This document shows, one piece after another, positions 7,967-16,924 of a stretch of DNA of 64,000 nucleotides. The notes beneath the pieces are model-generated. The model was not told where the DNA came from, searched no databases, and was given only the letters and a program-made list of their open reading frames with translations. Within the stretch, counting starts at the first letter, position 1; the number at the start of each line of letters is the position of its first letter. The DNA lies in the NCBI GenBank assembly GCA_963812795.1, contig CAWEWG010000014.1, forward strand, positions 62,001 through 126,000. Direction: 5' to 3'. The DNA comes from Hyphomicrobium_A sp963812795. GTDB lineage: Bacteria > Pseudomonadota > Alphaproteobacteria > Rhizobiales > Hyphomicrobiaceae. The position numbers were made by a program, and so were the translations under genes.

Positions 7967-9356
7967 TCAGCCCTCAGGGCAGAGCTCGAAGGCTTTGTTG
8001 AGTGCCTTGTTCTGCGTGGGGAACGAGCCGACCTTCTCGCCGCCCTTGGCGTAGGCGGCGATGTAGGCGTCGACCTCACGCTTCTCGTTCGTCTCGGTGA
8101 CGTCGAGGACAGTGTAGTTCACGGTGCCGGTGCTCGGTGGCGTTGGCCTTGATGATCACGGCGCGCTGGCCGCCATAGCTGGCCGTCCACACTTTGCACT
8201 TGGAGCCGCCCTTGGCCGGCGGAACCTTCAACTGCGTCGCGGCGCTGCCGATCGAGGCTGTCTGCACCTGGGCGCCCTTGGTGTCGGCTTTCGCGTCGGC
8301 CTTGGCGACCGCCGGCTTGGCTTCCGTCTTCGACTTGGCTTTCGTATCGGTCTTCGCCGCCGGAGCCTTGGTCTCCGGGCTCGCCTCGGCCGTGGCCGGC
8401 GCGGCTTCCGGCTGCTTGGCATTGAGCAGCGTCACGGGCGGGGAATCTTCCGCAGCGGCCGGCGGCGTCTCCGTGGCAGCCGTCTTGGTGACGGAGCCGA
8501 TCATCCCGGCGCCGAGCGCCTTGAGGGGTGGATTCTCCTTGCGCTCTTCCTCGATGCGCTGCTTGGCGACGTCGGCGCCCTTCTGCGTCGGCAGGGCCAC
8601 CGGCTGCTCCTCGGCGGCGGGCTCGACGACGGCTGCGACCTCGGTCTCCGCCTTGGCCTTCTTGGCTTTGGCTGTCGCCTTGGTCGCCGGCGGCTGGCGT
8701 CCCTCACGGGCTTCCTGCACGAGTTCAGGTTTCGGATCGTCGGCGTTGCAGAACTGATTGTAGAATTCGTCGCTGATGGTCGACACGTCGCGCCCATAGT
8801 TGCGCGAGGTCGGCGCCCACTGCTTGGCGACGAGCGTGAAGGTCATCGGACCCTCGATCGATTTCTGCCAAGCGGTGAGAACGCCCCACTCCTGCACCTT
8901 GCGGGTGCGCTCGGCCACCGGATCGTCGATGTGGTCGCCGGCATACATCAGGAGATGCTGGAGGTGGGCTTTGACGCCGGTCGACACGTCGCCGAAGCTT
9001 TCGCCGCGCGCCCCGCCGCCGGAGGCGCCGAGACCGGCGAAGTTGTTCTGCGCTGGCTTGACGTCACCGCCGAAGCGCAGGCCGCCCGTTTCGAGGATCA
9101 TCTGGAAGAAAGCGATATCCCAGCGGATGCCGAGCGCCTCGCCGTGCCGCATGTACTGCGTAGCGACGCCTTCGAAGCGGGGATCGAGCCGCGGGTTGCG
9201 CGTCTGCAAGTACGCCGTGAGGCGGCCTGGCGTGGCGCACTCGGGGACTTGGTTGCTGGCGGAGACTTTGACTTGCGGAAGTTCGGCCGCGAGGAGCGAT
9301 GTGCTGAATGCGGCGGCAAGAGCAATCGGGAGAAATGCTCCAAGGAGGCGCTTCAT
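7967..9356 (-). CDS. Glucosaminidase-domain cell-wall hydrolase, copy B (one frame break)
   Basis: Tandem paralogue of the preceding gene, same strand, about 100 bases apart. The signal peptide MKRLLGAFLPIALAAAFSTS is followed by the glucosaminidase domain (FFQMILETGGLRFGGDVKPA, QNNFAGLGASGGGARGE), an Ala/Lys/Pro-rich linker of about 170 residues, and the ASYGGQRAVIIKAN module. Near 8125 the frame changes. Dropping one base after ATEH gives GTVNYTVLDVTETNEKREV and then a natural end at ALNKAFELCPEG with a TGA at 7967-7969, matching copy A. Without the correction the protein ends in an unrelated basic tail at 8076. A single-base insertion error is likely. Confidence 0.82.
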
Positions 9357-9578
9357 GAGACCACCCGTCTAAAACGCGGCGCTACGTTGCTTGAGCGCCC
9401 GACGAAACCACCAAACGTTCTTAAAGGCTTAACGTTAATGGGTGGTTTACGAATTGTCGAACTCTCGAAATTCGAGAAAGCCGCACCAATGGGGCGCCAG
9501 TTGGGGCGAGGCGGAGCGGAATTGTGGCGGTGAGCATTACCGCCGACGCGGTAAATGCGGGCGCCGCCGCTGCCCGGC

Positions 9579-10310
9579 TCAGGCGAGGTGCTGTCCGCCG
9601 TCGAGGGCGATCATCTGGCCGGTCATCGAGGGCGTCGCCAGGATGAAGCGCACCGCCGCGGCGATCTCCGGCAGTGATGGCCCGCGCTGTAGCGGCGTGG
9701 TCAAGGTCTCGGCGGCGAAATCGGCCTGGGTCTGGTGCACGCTCTGCAGCACCGGACCGGGCCCGATGGCGTTGACGCGCACGCGCGGCGCCATCGCCTG
9801 CGCCAACGTCTGCGTCGCGGTCCACAGGCCGGCTTTGGAGATCGTGTACGAGAAGAAGTCGGGCGTCGGCCGCCATACCCGTTGATCGATGATGTTGATC
9901 ACGTTGCCTTCTACGCCCTCCGGCAGGTTGGCGTACAGCGCTTGCGCCAGGAACACCGGCGCCTTCAAATTGATATCGAGGTGCGTGTCCCAACCTTCCG
10001 GCGTCACCGAGCCGATGGTGTCGAGGAAAAATTCCGAGGCGTTGTTGACGAGGCAGGTGACTGTTCCGAGCGCGCCGGCGCAACGCGCGATGAGCGATTG
10101 CACATCGCCGAGGTCGGCGAGGTTGGCGGAGACCGCGGCCGCGGCCCCGCCCGTCCGTTGGATCTCGGCGGCGAGGGCCTCCGCTTCATCCCTGGAATTG
10201 CGATAGTGGATGGCGACCCGCCACCCGTGCGCGGCGAGGTCGAGGGCGATGGCGCGACCGATGCGGCGCGCTGAGCCGGTGATCAGGGCTGTCTGGGGGG
10301 CGAACGGCAT
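9579..10310 (-). CDS. SDR-family pteridine-reductase-like oxidoreductase (FolM/PTR1 type)
   Basis: A 243-residue short-chain dehydrogenase/reductase. The cofactor motif is TGSARRIGRAIA, that is TGxxxRxG; the arginine in that position is characteristic of pteridine reductases (PTR1, FolM) and points to NADPH. NNAS lies near residue 90 and the catalytic tyrosine is in YTISKAGL. The product could reduce dihydropterins or dihydrofolate, but the exact substrate is inference. The frame is intact and the gene is monocistronic. A GC hairpin without a T-run lies downstream at about 9535-9559. Confidence 0.82.
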   Translation of the reverse strand: MPFAPQTALITGSARRIGRAIALDLAAHGWRVAIHYRNSRDEAEALAAEIQRTGGAAAAVSANLADLGDVQSLIARCAGALGTVTCLVNNASEFFLDTIGSVTPEGWDTHLDINLKAPVFLAQALYANLPEGVEGNVINIIDQRVWRPTPDFFSYTISKAGLWTATQTLAQAMAPRVRVNAIGPGPVLQSVHQTQADFAAETLTTPLQRGPSLPEIAAAVRFILATPSMTGQMIALDGGQHLA

Positions 10311-10700
10311 GCGCAGCGAAGATTGCAGCTCCGCCGGCCCTTAGCCAGGGCCGCCAGCACGCGCCGCCAACTCGCATGTGTATGGCGTGCGTGCATCACC
10401 GGGGGCGGCGGACAACCTCCGCGGGCTGCTCGGAATTTGAGCATGAGTCCGCCGATGCGCTTTGCGGTTGCGATTCGTGCCCGCACGGCAAGCTATTTTT
10501 GGCCAATAACTAGTCACAAAGCGCCGGACGTTGCTCTGCGGATACACGGTTGCAGTTGAGGCCATGCGCGACGGTGATTTGGCTTGTAGCAAGCCCCGTT
10601 TACGCTTTTTCTACGATCCAGAAGCGTGCGAGTAGCCGTGCAGTCGGCAAGGACGAGTTCGCGCTTTAGTGGTCTGTAGTGTACGGGGGTAAGTTCCATC
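10311..10700. other. Intergenic region upstream of the TorF gene array
   Basis: A 390-base divergent gap between the SDR and the first TorF-type gene. It must hold both promoters. Composition turns AT-richer around 10485-10530 (CTATTTTTGGCCAATAACTA) and 10590-10620, but I could not fix a convincing -35/-10 pair or operator. No gene was seen. Confidence 0.5.
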
Positions 10701-11539
10701 ATGGCCGAGTCTCGTAAAGTAACTAAGCTTTTTGGCGCAGCGGGTGCTGCGCTTCTGGCGCTCTCCGGCGCCGCTCTCGCCGACGGGTACGAAGGCAGCA
10801 TCAAGGATGCGCCGGCCGACGAAGGCCGCAAGTTCACGTATTCGTTCGCCATCACGGGAACGTCGGATTACGTGTTCCGCGGCATCTCGCAGACCGACAA
10901 CGATCCGACCATCCAGGGCGCGATCAACGTCGGCTACGGCATCTTCTACGCCGGCGTCTGGGCCTCGGGCCTCGACTTCGACTTCATCGGCAACGACGCC
11001 GCAGATCGAAGTCGACTGGTACGCCGGCATCAAGCCGACCTGGGGTCCGCTGACGTTCGACTTCGGCGTCATCTACTACACCTATCCCGGGCAGCGATTA
11101 CGGCATCCGGCGATCGGTGCGACCTCGACGTACGTCGAGTACAAGGCTGGCGTCAGCGGCTCGCCCTTCACCAACGCCACGTTGGGCGCCACGGTTTACT
11201 ACTCCGACGACAGCTTCGGCTCGACTGGCGAAGTTTGGACCGTCGAAGGCACCGCTCGCCTACACGTTCCATACGATCGGTCCCTTCACGCCGACCATCA
11301 GCGGCGTGCTTGGCCACGTCGAGAGCGAAGATCCGGCCTACTTCGCCTTCAACGGCTTCGACAGCTACACCTACTGGAACGCTGGCGTTGCGCTAGTGGT
11401 CGAAAAGCTGACCTTCGACTTCCGCTACTGGGACACCGACGGCGGCGGACGCAGCTCGCGACTCTGCCTCGGCGTTAGCTGCATCAGCGGCTACTGCGAC
11501 GAGCGGTTCGTGTTCTCCGCCACGGTCGCCCTGCCCTAA
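10701..11539 (+). CDS. TorF-family putative porin (TIGR02001/Gcw_chp), copy 1, frame breaks
   Basis: Outer-membrane beta-barrel protein of the TorF/Gcw_chp family. The signal peptide MAESRKVTKLFGAAGAALLA ends at ALADGYE. The family hallmarks are the first strand FAITGTSDYVFRGISQTDNDP, then NVGYGIFYAGVWASG, EVDWYAGIKPTWGPLTFDFG and the final strand LTFDFRYWDTDGG with a terminal FVFSATVALP. The frame changes near 11000 and near 11253, each needing one base removed; a further paired shift near 11090-11110 (after YTYPG) is possible. When bridged, the copy aligns along its whole length with copies 2 and 3. Role: passive transport or envelope structure, inferred from the family. Confidence 0.75.
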
Positions 11540-11565
11540 GCAGATCGGCGGAGCCAACTACACGC

Positions 11566-11595
11566 CAACGGGGCCGAGAAATCGGCCCCGTTTTG
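11566..11595 (+). terminator. Rho-independent terminator after TorF copy 1
   Basis: The stem AACGGGGCCGA / TCGGCCCCGTT with an AAA loop is followed by TTTT. It starts 27 bases after the stop codon. Confidence 0.88.
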
Positions 11596-11828
11596 CGTCA
11601 TTTGCCTAATTTCTGATCAGCTATAATGCTTGGATTCCAACGCAAAGTTGCTCTCGCGCAACGCCCAGCCAGTCAGCATGGCTTGGATAACCTGATTACA
11701 TCTTGTGAACATCGGTGAATTAAGGCGTTCCTGATCTACGCCGTGGATTCCCGTAACGCGCACCGCGGATGCGATTTTGGCGGTTGGGCGCGTTCTTGCC
11801 CTCGAAAGCAAGAGGGAATCTTCGTCTC

Positions 11829-12657
11829 ATGACTCACACTTCAAAGCTTGCTGCCCTGTGCGGGGCGGTAGGACTAGCGCTCATCGCGATCTCCGGCACC
11901 GCCGCCGCCGACGGGTACGAGGTTGCTGCCCCCGCGCCGCCGACGAGGGCCGCAAGTTCGCTTACTCCTTCAACCTCGGCGTCGTTTCGGACTACGTCTT
12001 CCGCGGCATCTCGCAGAACGACAACGATCCGACCACTGCAGGGCGGCGTCGATCTCAGCTACGGCATCCTCTACGCCGGCGTCTGGGCGTCGGGCATCAA
12101 CTTCGACGCCATCGTCAACGACGCCGATCTCGAGGTTGACTGGTACGGCGGCATCAAGCCGACGTGGGGCCCGGCCACCTTCGACTTCGGCGTCATCTAC
12201 TACTCGTATCCGGGTGCCACCTACACCACGGTCCCGCCGTTCGGCATTCGACCCGAACTACGTCGAGCTCAAGGCTGGCGTCAGCGGCACCATCCACACG
12301 GATCTGGCCGTTGGCGCCATCGTCTACTGGTCGCCCGACTACTTCGCCCAGACCGGCAACGTGTGGACGTTCGAAGGCAACGCTGCCTACACCTTTCACA
12401 AGGTCGGCGTCTTCACCCCGGTTGTCTCCGGCGTTGTCGGCTACCAGACGGGTTCCGACGACTACTACGAAGCCTGGAATGGCTTCAGCGAATACTGGTA
12501 CTACAACGCGGGTCTAGCGCTGACGGTCGAAAAACTGACGTTCGACTTCCGCTACTGGGGGACCGACGCCTCGAGCCCCGCGTCCGACCCATTCACCTGC
12601 ATCAACGGTTACTGCGACTCGCGCTTCGTCTTCAGCGCCAAGGTCGTTCTTCCCTAG
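11829..12657 (+). CDS. TorF-family putative porin (TIGR02001/Gcw_chp), copy 2, frame breaks
   Basis: Second tandem member. The signal peptide starts MTHTSKLAALCGAVGLALIA and ends before DGYEVAAPA. The barrel strands FNLGVVSDYVFRGISQNDND, LSYGILYAGVWASGINFD, EVDWYGGIKPTWGPATFDFG and LTFDFRYWGTDAS are all present, with the end FVFSAKVVLP. Three frame changes break it: near 11940 (one base missing, before DEGRKF), near 12040 (one extra, before LQGG) and near 12250 (one extra, before DPNYVELKAG). The last 135 codons are uninterrupted. The ATG at 11829 gives the typical signal peptide. Confidence 0.75.
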
Positions 12658-12682
12658 ACTACCTCTCTCAGCTCAGTCGAAC

Positions 12683-12720
12683 GATCGGGGCCGGGCAAAT
12701 CGCTCGGCCCCGATTGTTTT
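12683..12720 (+). terminator. Rho-independent terminator after TorF copy 2
   Basis: The arms ATCGGGGCCG and CGGCCCCGAT are separated by a loop of about 11 bases and followed by TGTTTT. It begins 26 bases after the stop. Confidence 0.8.
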
Positions 12721-12914
12721 GGGCAAGCGCGGCGAGTGCCTATTAACAAGTTGTTCAGATGTCGTGGCCTCGGCGCCACACAGGCACAGCAAGCCGAATG
12801 GGCTCCGCAAATCCGCCTAGTGCCGAATCGACTTCTCAGGCGTCCTGCTTGCTAGAGGCCGCGCTTGCGGCAGTTGTGATGGCGCGTTCATGCCAAACGG
12901 GGGATGGACCCAAC

Positions 12915-13764
12915 ATGACCGGGTTACGGAAATTCGCGTCGTTCTGCGGCGCAGTGGCAGTAGCGCTGCTGGCGAACTCGGCTGGCGCTCTGGCCGACGG
13001 CTACGAGGTCGCCGCTCCGGCGGCCGTCGATGAAGGCCGCAAGTTCACTTACTCCTTCAACATCGGCGGCACGTCGGACTACGTCTTCCGCGGCGTTTCG
13101 CAGTCTTCGAACGAGCCGGCGCTGCAGGGCGGCGCCGATATCGGCTGGGGCATCGTCTATGCCGGCGTGTGGGCTTCGATGGTCGACTTCGACGAAGCGC
13201 CCCGCCGCCAACGCGGAGGTCGACTGGTACGGCGGCATCAAGCCGACGTGGAACTCGCCATTCGGCACCATCAACTTCGACTTCGGCGCCATCTACTACA
13301 CCTATCCCGGTTCCAATCCGGGCTTCGTTCCGGGCTTGGGCGACCCCAACTACTTCGAGCTGAAGGCCGGCTATAGCTGGTCGGCTCTGCACCCGAGCCT
13401 GGTCACCGGAACAACGGTCTACTGGTCGCCTGACTACGTCTTCGAAACCGGATCGGTGTGGACGATCGAAACGATGGCGGCTTGGACCGTCGGCAAGTTT
13501 GGCCCGCTCACTCCGGTGATCAATGGCGTCGTGGGCTGGCAAAAGGGCGATGCGAACGACGGGTACTTCGTCAACTTCAATCGGCACGGATGACGAATAC
13601 TATTACTGGAACGCCGGCCTCAACCTGGCGGTCGAGAACATCTCCTTCGACTTCCGCTATTGGGATACCAACATCAACGACGACGCGTGCTGGTTTGATC
13701 TGCGGCAACGCCTGGCCTCTGCGAAGAGCGTTTCGTGTTCTCCGTCAAGGTCGTGGTCCCGTAA
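12915..13764 (+). CDS. TorF-family putative porin (TIGR02001/Gcw_chp), copy 3, frame breaks
   Basis: Third tandem member. The signal peptide MTGLRKFASFCGAVAVALLA ends before DGYEVAAPAAVDEGRKF. Strands FNIGGTSDYVFRGVSQSSNE, EVDWYGGIKPTWNSPFG, NYFELKAGYSWS and ISFDFRYWDTNIND are recognisable, and the end is FVFSVKVVVP. Four positions need one base removed to keep the frame: a C-run near 13203, an AA near 13579, near 13697 and near 13728. Every one restores alignment with the other two copies. Copies 2 and 3 share the DGYEVAAPA start and look more closely related to each other than to copy 1. Confidence 0.74.
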
Positions 13765-13789
13765 GCTCACCGCGACGATCGGAGACTTC

Positions 13790-13822
13790 AAAAGGCGATG
13801 CGCACGGCGCATCGCCTTTTTG
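13790..13822 (+). terminator. Rho-independent terminator after TorF copy 3
   Basis: The stem AAAGGCGATGCG / GCGCATCGCCTTT with a four-base loop ends in five T residues. It closes the three-gene array. Confidence 0.9.
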
Positions 13823-14206
13823 ATTCGCGCGCGACTCGCGCCGCATGAACGACTGTCACCTTACCGACACAGGCGTGTCACACGCCTCGGCTATCCGTAC
13901 CCGTGCTTTTGAAGATTTGGCCACCGGCCGTCCCGCTGGCTCACCCGCGGGTGGCCTTGGTAGCCAAGACGCAGAGCACGCCAGACGCCCTCAAATGGCG
14001 TGCTCAGCGAGGCCAGGGGCCAGCTTCGCGGCGTCCGCCGGAGACCCGCTACCGGCGGTGGCGCGAGCTGGCCTCGTTTCCTTCCCCACCAGCGCTGATG
14101 CGCGGTGCGGCACGGGGCTTTTTCCCCAGTCGCGCAGGCGTCTCGCCTTGCAGGCCGCGGCTGATCGGCAGCATAAACCCTGAGCAGGCTGACTTGCGGG
14201 CGCGCC
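13823..14206. other. Gene-free stretch
   Basis: About 380 bases between the last TorF terminator and the next gene. It is GC-rich with short inverted repeats (for example CCACC ... GGTGG around 13920-13965). I found no supported reading frame, RNA gene or clear promoter. Confidence 0.5.
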
Positions 14207-14959
14207 TTGATCATCACCATCGTCGGCATGATTGCTTTGACCCTGGCGGCGGCATTCTGGCTGGCCCGCCGCGGCGTCGCCAAACGCGTCGTGTTCGAAT
14301 CGAGCCCCGACGGCCCTTGCGCCTTCGGTTGCGGCATGGCCTGGCTCGCTGTGCGCAGTGATGAGCCCGAGGCGGTGCTCGCCGCATTGCGCCTCGATGA
14401 TCCGCGCCCTTGCAACTGGAACTCTGGCGTCGGCACCGCCTACGACGATTGGCTCGGCGCCAGCCACGTATTCGTTTCGCCCGCCGTGCGCGGCTGGACC
14501 TTCGTCGTCGGCCTACCGCTGCCGCATCCCGTCGGCCGCGGCTTTGTCGACAAATGCACGCCGATGCTCGTCGACCTCGGCGGCCGCTTCGAGGAGGTGC
14601 AGTACTTCTTCAGCTATCCGCCGATCGACTACTACGCCTGGGCGCGCGTGAAGGACGGCCGCCTGGTGCGCGCCTTTGCCGTCAGCGACGAGGGCATCGT
14701 TTGGAACAAGGGGCGCGCGACCAAAGAGGAGCGCGGCCTGGGCCTCAAGCTGTTCGAATTGCGCGGGGTGCGCGAACGCAAGGGGGACGCCGGCGGCGAG
14801 CTGATCCTGCATCCCACCGAGGATCACGTGATGCGCCTCGCTAGCCGCTGGAGCATCGATCCGACGACGCTCTACGAAGCTCATGCTAAGCCGGCCCTCG
14901 GCTACGTGGCACTGGCTCCGTCGGGCTGGCGTGCCGAACGCCTGCGCAAGGCGGCCTAG
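14207..14959 (+). CDS. Membrane-anchored protein of unknown function
   Basis: 250 residues starting at a TTG. A single hydrophobic helix (about residues 2-21) could anchor it in the inner membrane. The soluble part has a conserved-looking core: MAWLAVRSDEPEAVLAAL, CNWNSGVGTAYDDW, VFVSPAVRGWTFVVGLPLP, FEEVQYFFSYPPIDYYAWARV, then DGRLVRAFAVSDEGIVWNKG and a final SRWSIDPTTLYEA. From memory, similar unnamed proteins occur in other bacterial phyla, but I know of no function. Tryptophan and tyrosine content is high. It stands alone on the plus strand and converges with the next gene. Confidence 0.7.
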   Translation: MIITIVGMIALTLAAAFWLARRGVAKRVVFESSPDGPCAFGCGMAWLAVRSDEPEAVLAALRLDDPRPCNWNSGVGTAYDDWLGASHVFVSPAVRGWTFVVGLPLPHPVGRGFVDKCTPMLVDLGGRFEEVQYFFSYPPIDYYAWARVKDGRLVRAFAVSDEGIVWNKGRATKEERGLGLKLFELRGVRERKGDAGGELILHPTEDHVMRLASRWSIDPTTLYEAHAKPALGYVALAPSGWRAERLRKAA

Positions 14960-14981
14960 GGCGTCGACTGCCTGCGCGGTG

Positions 14982-15422
14982 TCAGCGCGTTTCGTTGCCG
15001 GCGATGAGCGGGAGATCGCCGCGGTCGCTTTCGCCTTCGAGACGCAGCGTCAGGCCGTCTGCAGGGCAGCGGCCCGCCAAGATCCGATTGGCGCTGCGGT
15101 CGAGCGCCAGGCTCGTGCAATGCGCCTGGTCGACGCGATGGATGGTCGGCAGGCTGCCGGTCTCGATCGGGTCGCCGGCATAGGCCTGACGGTGCTGCGG
15201 CGAAGCTTCGCCAGCCGGGCTGCGAGCCCTACTGGCGAAGAGGCTTGGCAAGCCAATAGCCTGGCAGCCAATCGCTCCGCCGACGATGCCGAGCGTCACC
15301 CACAAAGCAGCCCCGCGCCACGCCCGCTTGCCGCGCAGTTCTGCCGGAGGTGACCGCTCACTCGATCGCTGGCTCAAAGCTGCAGCATCGTGCATCGCCC
15401 ATTCCCGCTCGGCATGAATCAC
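14982..15422 (-). CDS. Small single-pass membrane protein, unknown
   Basis: Up to 146 residues (an internal ATG ten codons in is an alternative start). A basic cytoplasmic segment precedes one transmembrane helix (about residues 38-60, LWVTLGIVGGAIGCQAIGL). The outer part contains two cysteines in CTSLALDRSANRILAGRCP, which could form a disulfide. I do not recognise a family. It ends 23 bases from the convergent gene at 14959 and lies downstream of the RNase T2 gene on the same strand, with about 100 bases between. Confidence 0.5.
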   Translation of the reverse strand: MIHAEREWAMHDAAALSQRSSERSPPAELRGKRAWRGAALWVTLGIVGGAIGCQAIGLPSLFASRARSPAGEASPQHRQAYAGDPIETGSLPTIHRVDQAHCTSLALDRSANRILAGRCPADGLTLRLEGESDRGDLPLIAGNETR

Positions 15423-15526
15423 CTGCCAAGCATGCGAACGGGGCGGATATCGAGCAAGGGTGCAGCGGCGTCAATGTGTGGCGCCGGCGCCTATGTCCAC
15501 AAGGCTGCGCGTTTGCGCGCGCTGGG

Positions 15527-16360
15527 TCAGGGGCCTTCGAGCACGCGCGGACGTGGCAACCCGCGATCACGCTGCGGCTGCAGCGGCATGGTCGAAGCTC
15601 CCTCGTGTCCGCTGGCGCTACTGCCGCGCCGCGTCGACCGCACCGGCGGAACGTGCATTTGCTCGGCCCGGCACAACTTGCGTCGGTTCTCGTTCTCCCC
15701 GCAGGCACGCGGCGTTCCATCGGGGGTCATGCAGATGCGGATGTCGCGCAGGCGGTTACCCGGTCCGCCGCAGTTCACGGCGACCATCTCGGGGCGCAAC
15801 CCCGGGTTGGCGCGCATGAACTCGCCCACCAGTTCGCGCGGCGCGACGAACTGCGTCTCGAACGGGTTGCGATAGCGCTCCGGGATGCGCACCCGCGTGA
15901 ACAGCGCGCGCGACAGCTTGTAGTAATCCTCCGGTCCCAGCCCCGAACACGTCCCGTGCAGTTTGAACTCGTGGATGACGAGGCCACTCGACGGCATGAT
16001 GTCGAGCATGCCGTCGATCACCGGTCGCGGCACGAACGGCTTGCGGCCTGTTGGGCACGCCTCCGGATAGCCCTTCTCGTACTGCGGCCACAGCCCGTGC
16101 AGCACAAAGCCGTAGCGCTGGCCGTCCTGGCGCGCGCACTGCTGCTCGTCGCGTCCCTCCTCCGCCGCGGAGCAGTGGGTCGGGCTCCACGACATCACCA
16201 TCGTGTAGTAGTCGAATTTTCCGGCGGTGTGGGCGCGTGGCTTGGGGTTGAACACTTCGCTCGGCCACGGCGCTCGGCTGCGCTCCTGCGCACACGTTGC
16301 GGCGATTCCGGCGAGGGCAAGGAGCGCCAGGAGGACGACGGCAATTCTCTGCGTGGACAT
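15527..16360 (-). CDS. Ribonuclease T2 family protein
   Basis: A secreted endoribonuclease of about 277 residues. The signal peptide MSTQRIAVVLLALLALAGIA ends near TCAQE. The two catalytic segments of RNase T2 are visible: CAS I as FVLHGLWPQ and CAS II as HEFKLHGTCSGLG, giving both catalytic histidines. Conserved cysteines are spread through the domain. A proline/arginine-rich tail of about 45 residues follows the last cysteine. An upstream ATG at 16375 adds five residues. It follows the cupredoxin gene by about 30 bases on the same strand, suggesting one transcript. Likely a periplasmic RNA scavenger or nuclease, by family. Confidence 0.87.
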   Translation of the reverse strand: MSTQRIAVVLLALLALAGIAATCAQERSRAPWPSEVFNPKPRAHTAGKFDYYTMVMSWSPTHCSAAEEGRDEQQCARQDGQRYGFVLHGLWPQYEKGYPEACPTGRKPFVPRPVIDGMLDIMPSSGLVIHEFKLHGTCSGLGPEDYYKLSRALFTRVRIPERYRNPFETQFVAPRELVGEFMRANPGLRPEMVAVNCGGPGNRLRDIRICMTPDGTPRACGENENRRKLCRAEQMHVPPVRSTRRGSSASGHEGASTMPLQPQRDRGLPRPRVLEGP

Positions 16361-16392
16361 TCTTCGGGGGTCCATCTTCAGCGGCGGGGCAT

Positions 16393-16854
16393 CTAACGCT
16401 TGGCCGCGACAATCAGCTCGGCGACCATCGTCGGATGATGCGTCGCGCACACGACGGGGAAGATGCCGGGTTTATCGGCCGTGAATGTGACGCGCGTGGA
16501 CTGGCCGCGCTTCAGCTCGAAGGTCTTATCGTAGCCGGCGATGCTGATCGGATGGCTGGCGCCGTTGATGCCGAGGAACTCGAGCGTCACCTCGTCGCCC
16601 TCGTTGACGAAGATCTGGCGCGGGTCGAACACGTAGACGGCGACTTCCCAGCGGCCCTCCGCATTGGGCGCCTTGAGCTGGTAGCCGCCGCCCTCGGGGA
16701 GCGGGGTTGCGGGAAACGGCTCTTTCTCCACTGACGCGCCGCCCTTGGGCTCCACGGCGGTGACGACGATGTAGCGCTTCTCGGCTTGGGCGATGCCGCC
16801 AAGCATGACGGCAACGGCGATGGCGGCGACAACGTACGCGATGCAGCGTTTCAT
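16393..16854 (-). CDS. Periplasmic cupredoxin-like copper protein
   Basis: 153 residues from the ATG at 16854: the signal peptide MKRCIAYVVAAIAVAVMLGG is followed by AEKRYIVVTAVEP. The C-terminal half is a cupredoxin fold. The ligand set of a mononuclear copper site is visible as H in GASHPISI, then C, H and M in FPVVCATHHPTM. Between them, DEVTLEFLGIN and STRVTFTADKPG are typical strands. It is probably an electron carrier or a copper-binding protein; a partner cannot be named. It is the first gene of a likely two-gene unit with RNase T2. Confidence 0.8.
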   Translation of the reverse strand: MKRCIAYVVAAIAVAVMLGGIAQAEKRYIVVTAVEPKGGASVEKEPFPATPLPEGGGYQLKAPNAEGRWEVAVYVFDPRQIFVNEGDEVTLEFLGINGASHPISIAGYDKTFELKRGQSTRVTFTADKPGIFPVVCATHHPTMVAELIVAAKR

Positions 16855-16924
16855 GGCGGGCTCTCTCCGTTTCGTCACCGGCAATACTAAGGATTGCGCA
16901 GGCGAGGACAACGGTTTGCGCCGG

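Noticed and set aside
9535..9559. Hairpin GCATTACCGC / GCGGTAAATGC after the SDR gene as terminator
   Set aside because: The stem is good, but there is no T-run on either strand, so intrinsic termination is not supported.
11000..13730. Programmed frameshifting in the TorF genes
   Set aside because: The breaks occur at different places in each copy, lack a common slippery heptamer, and similar breaks hit unrelated genes including gapA; sequence error is simpler.
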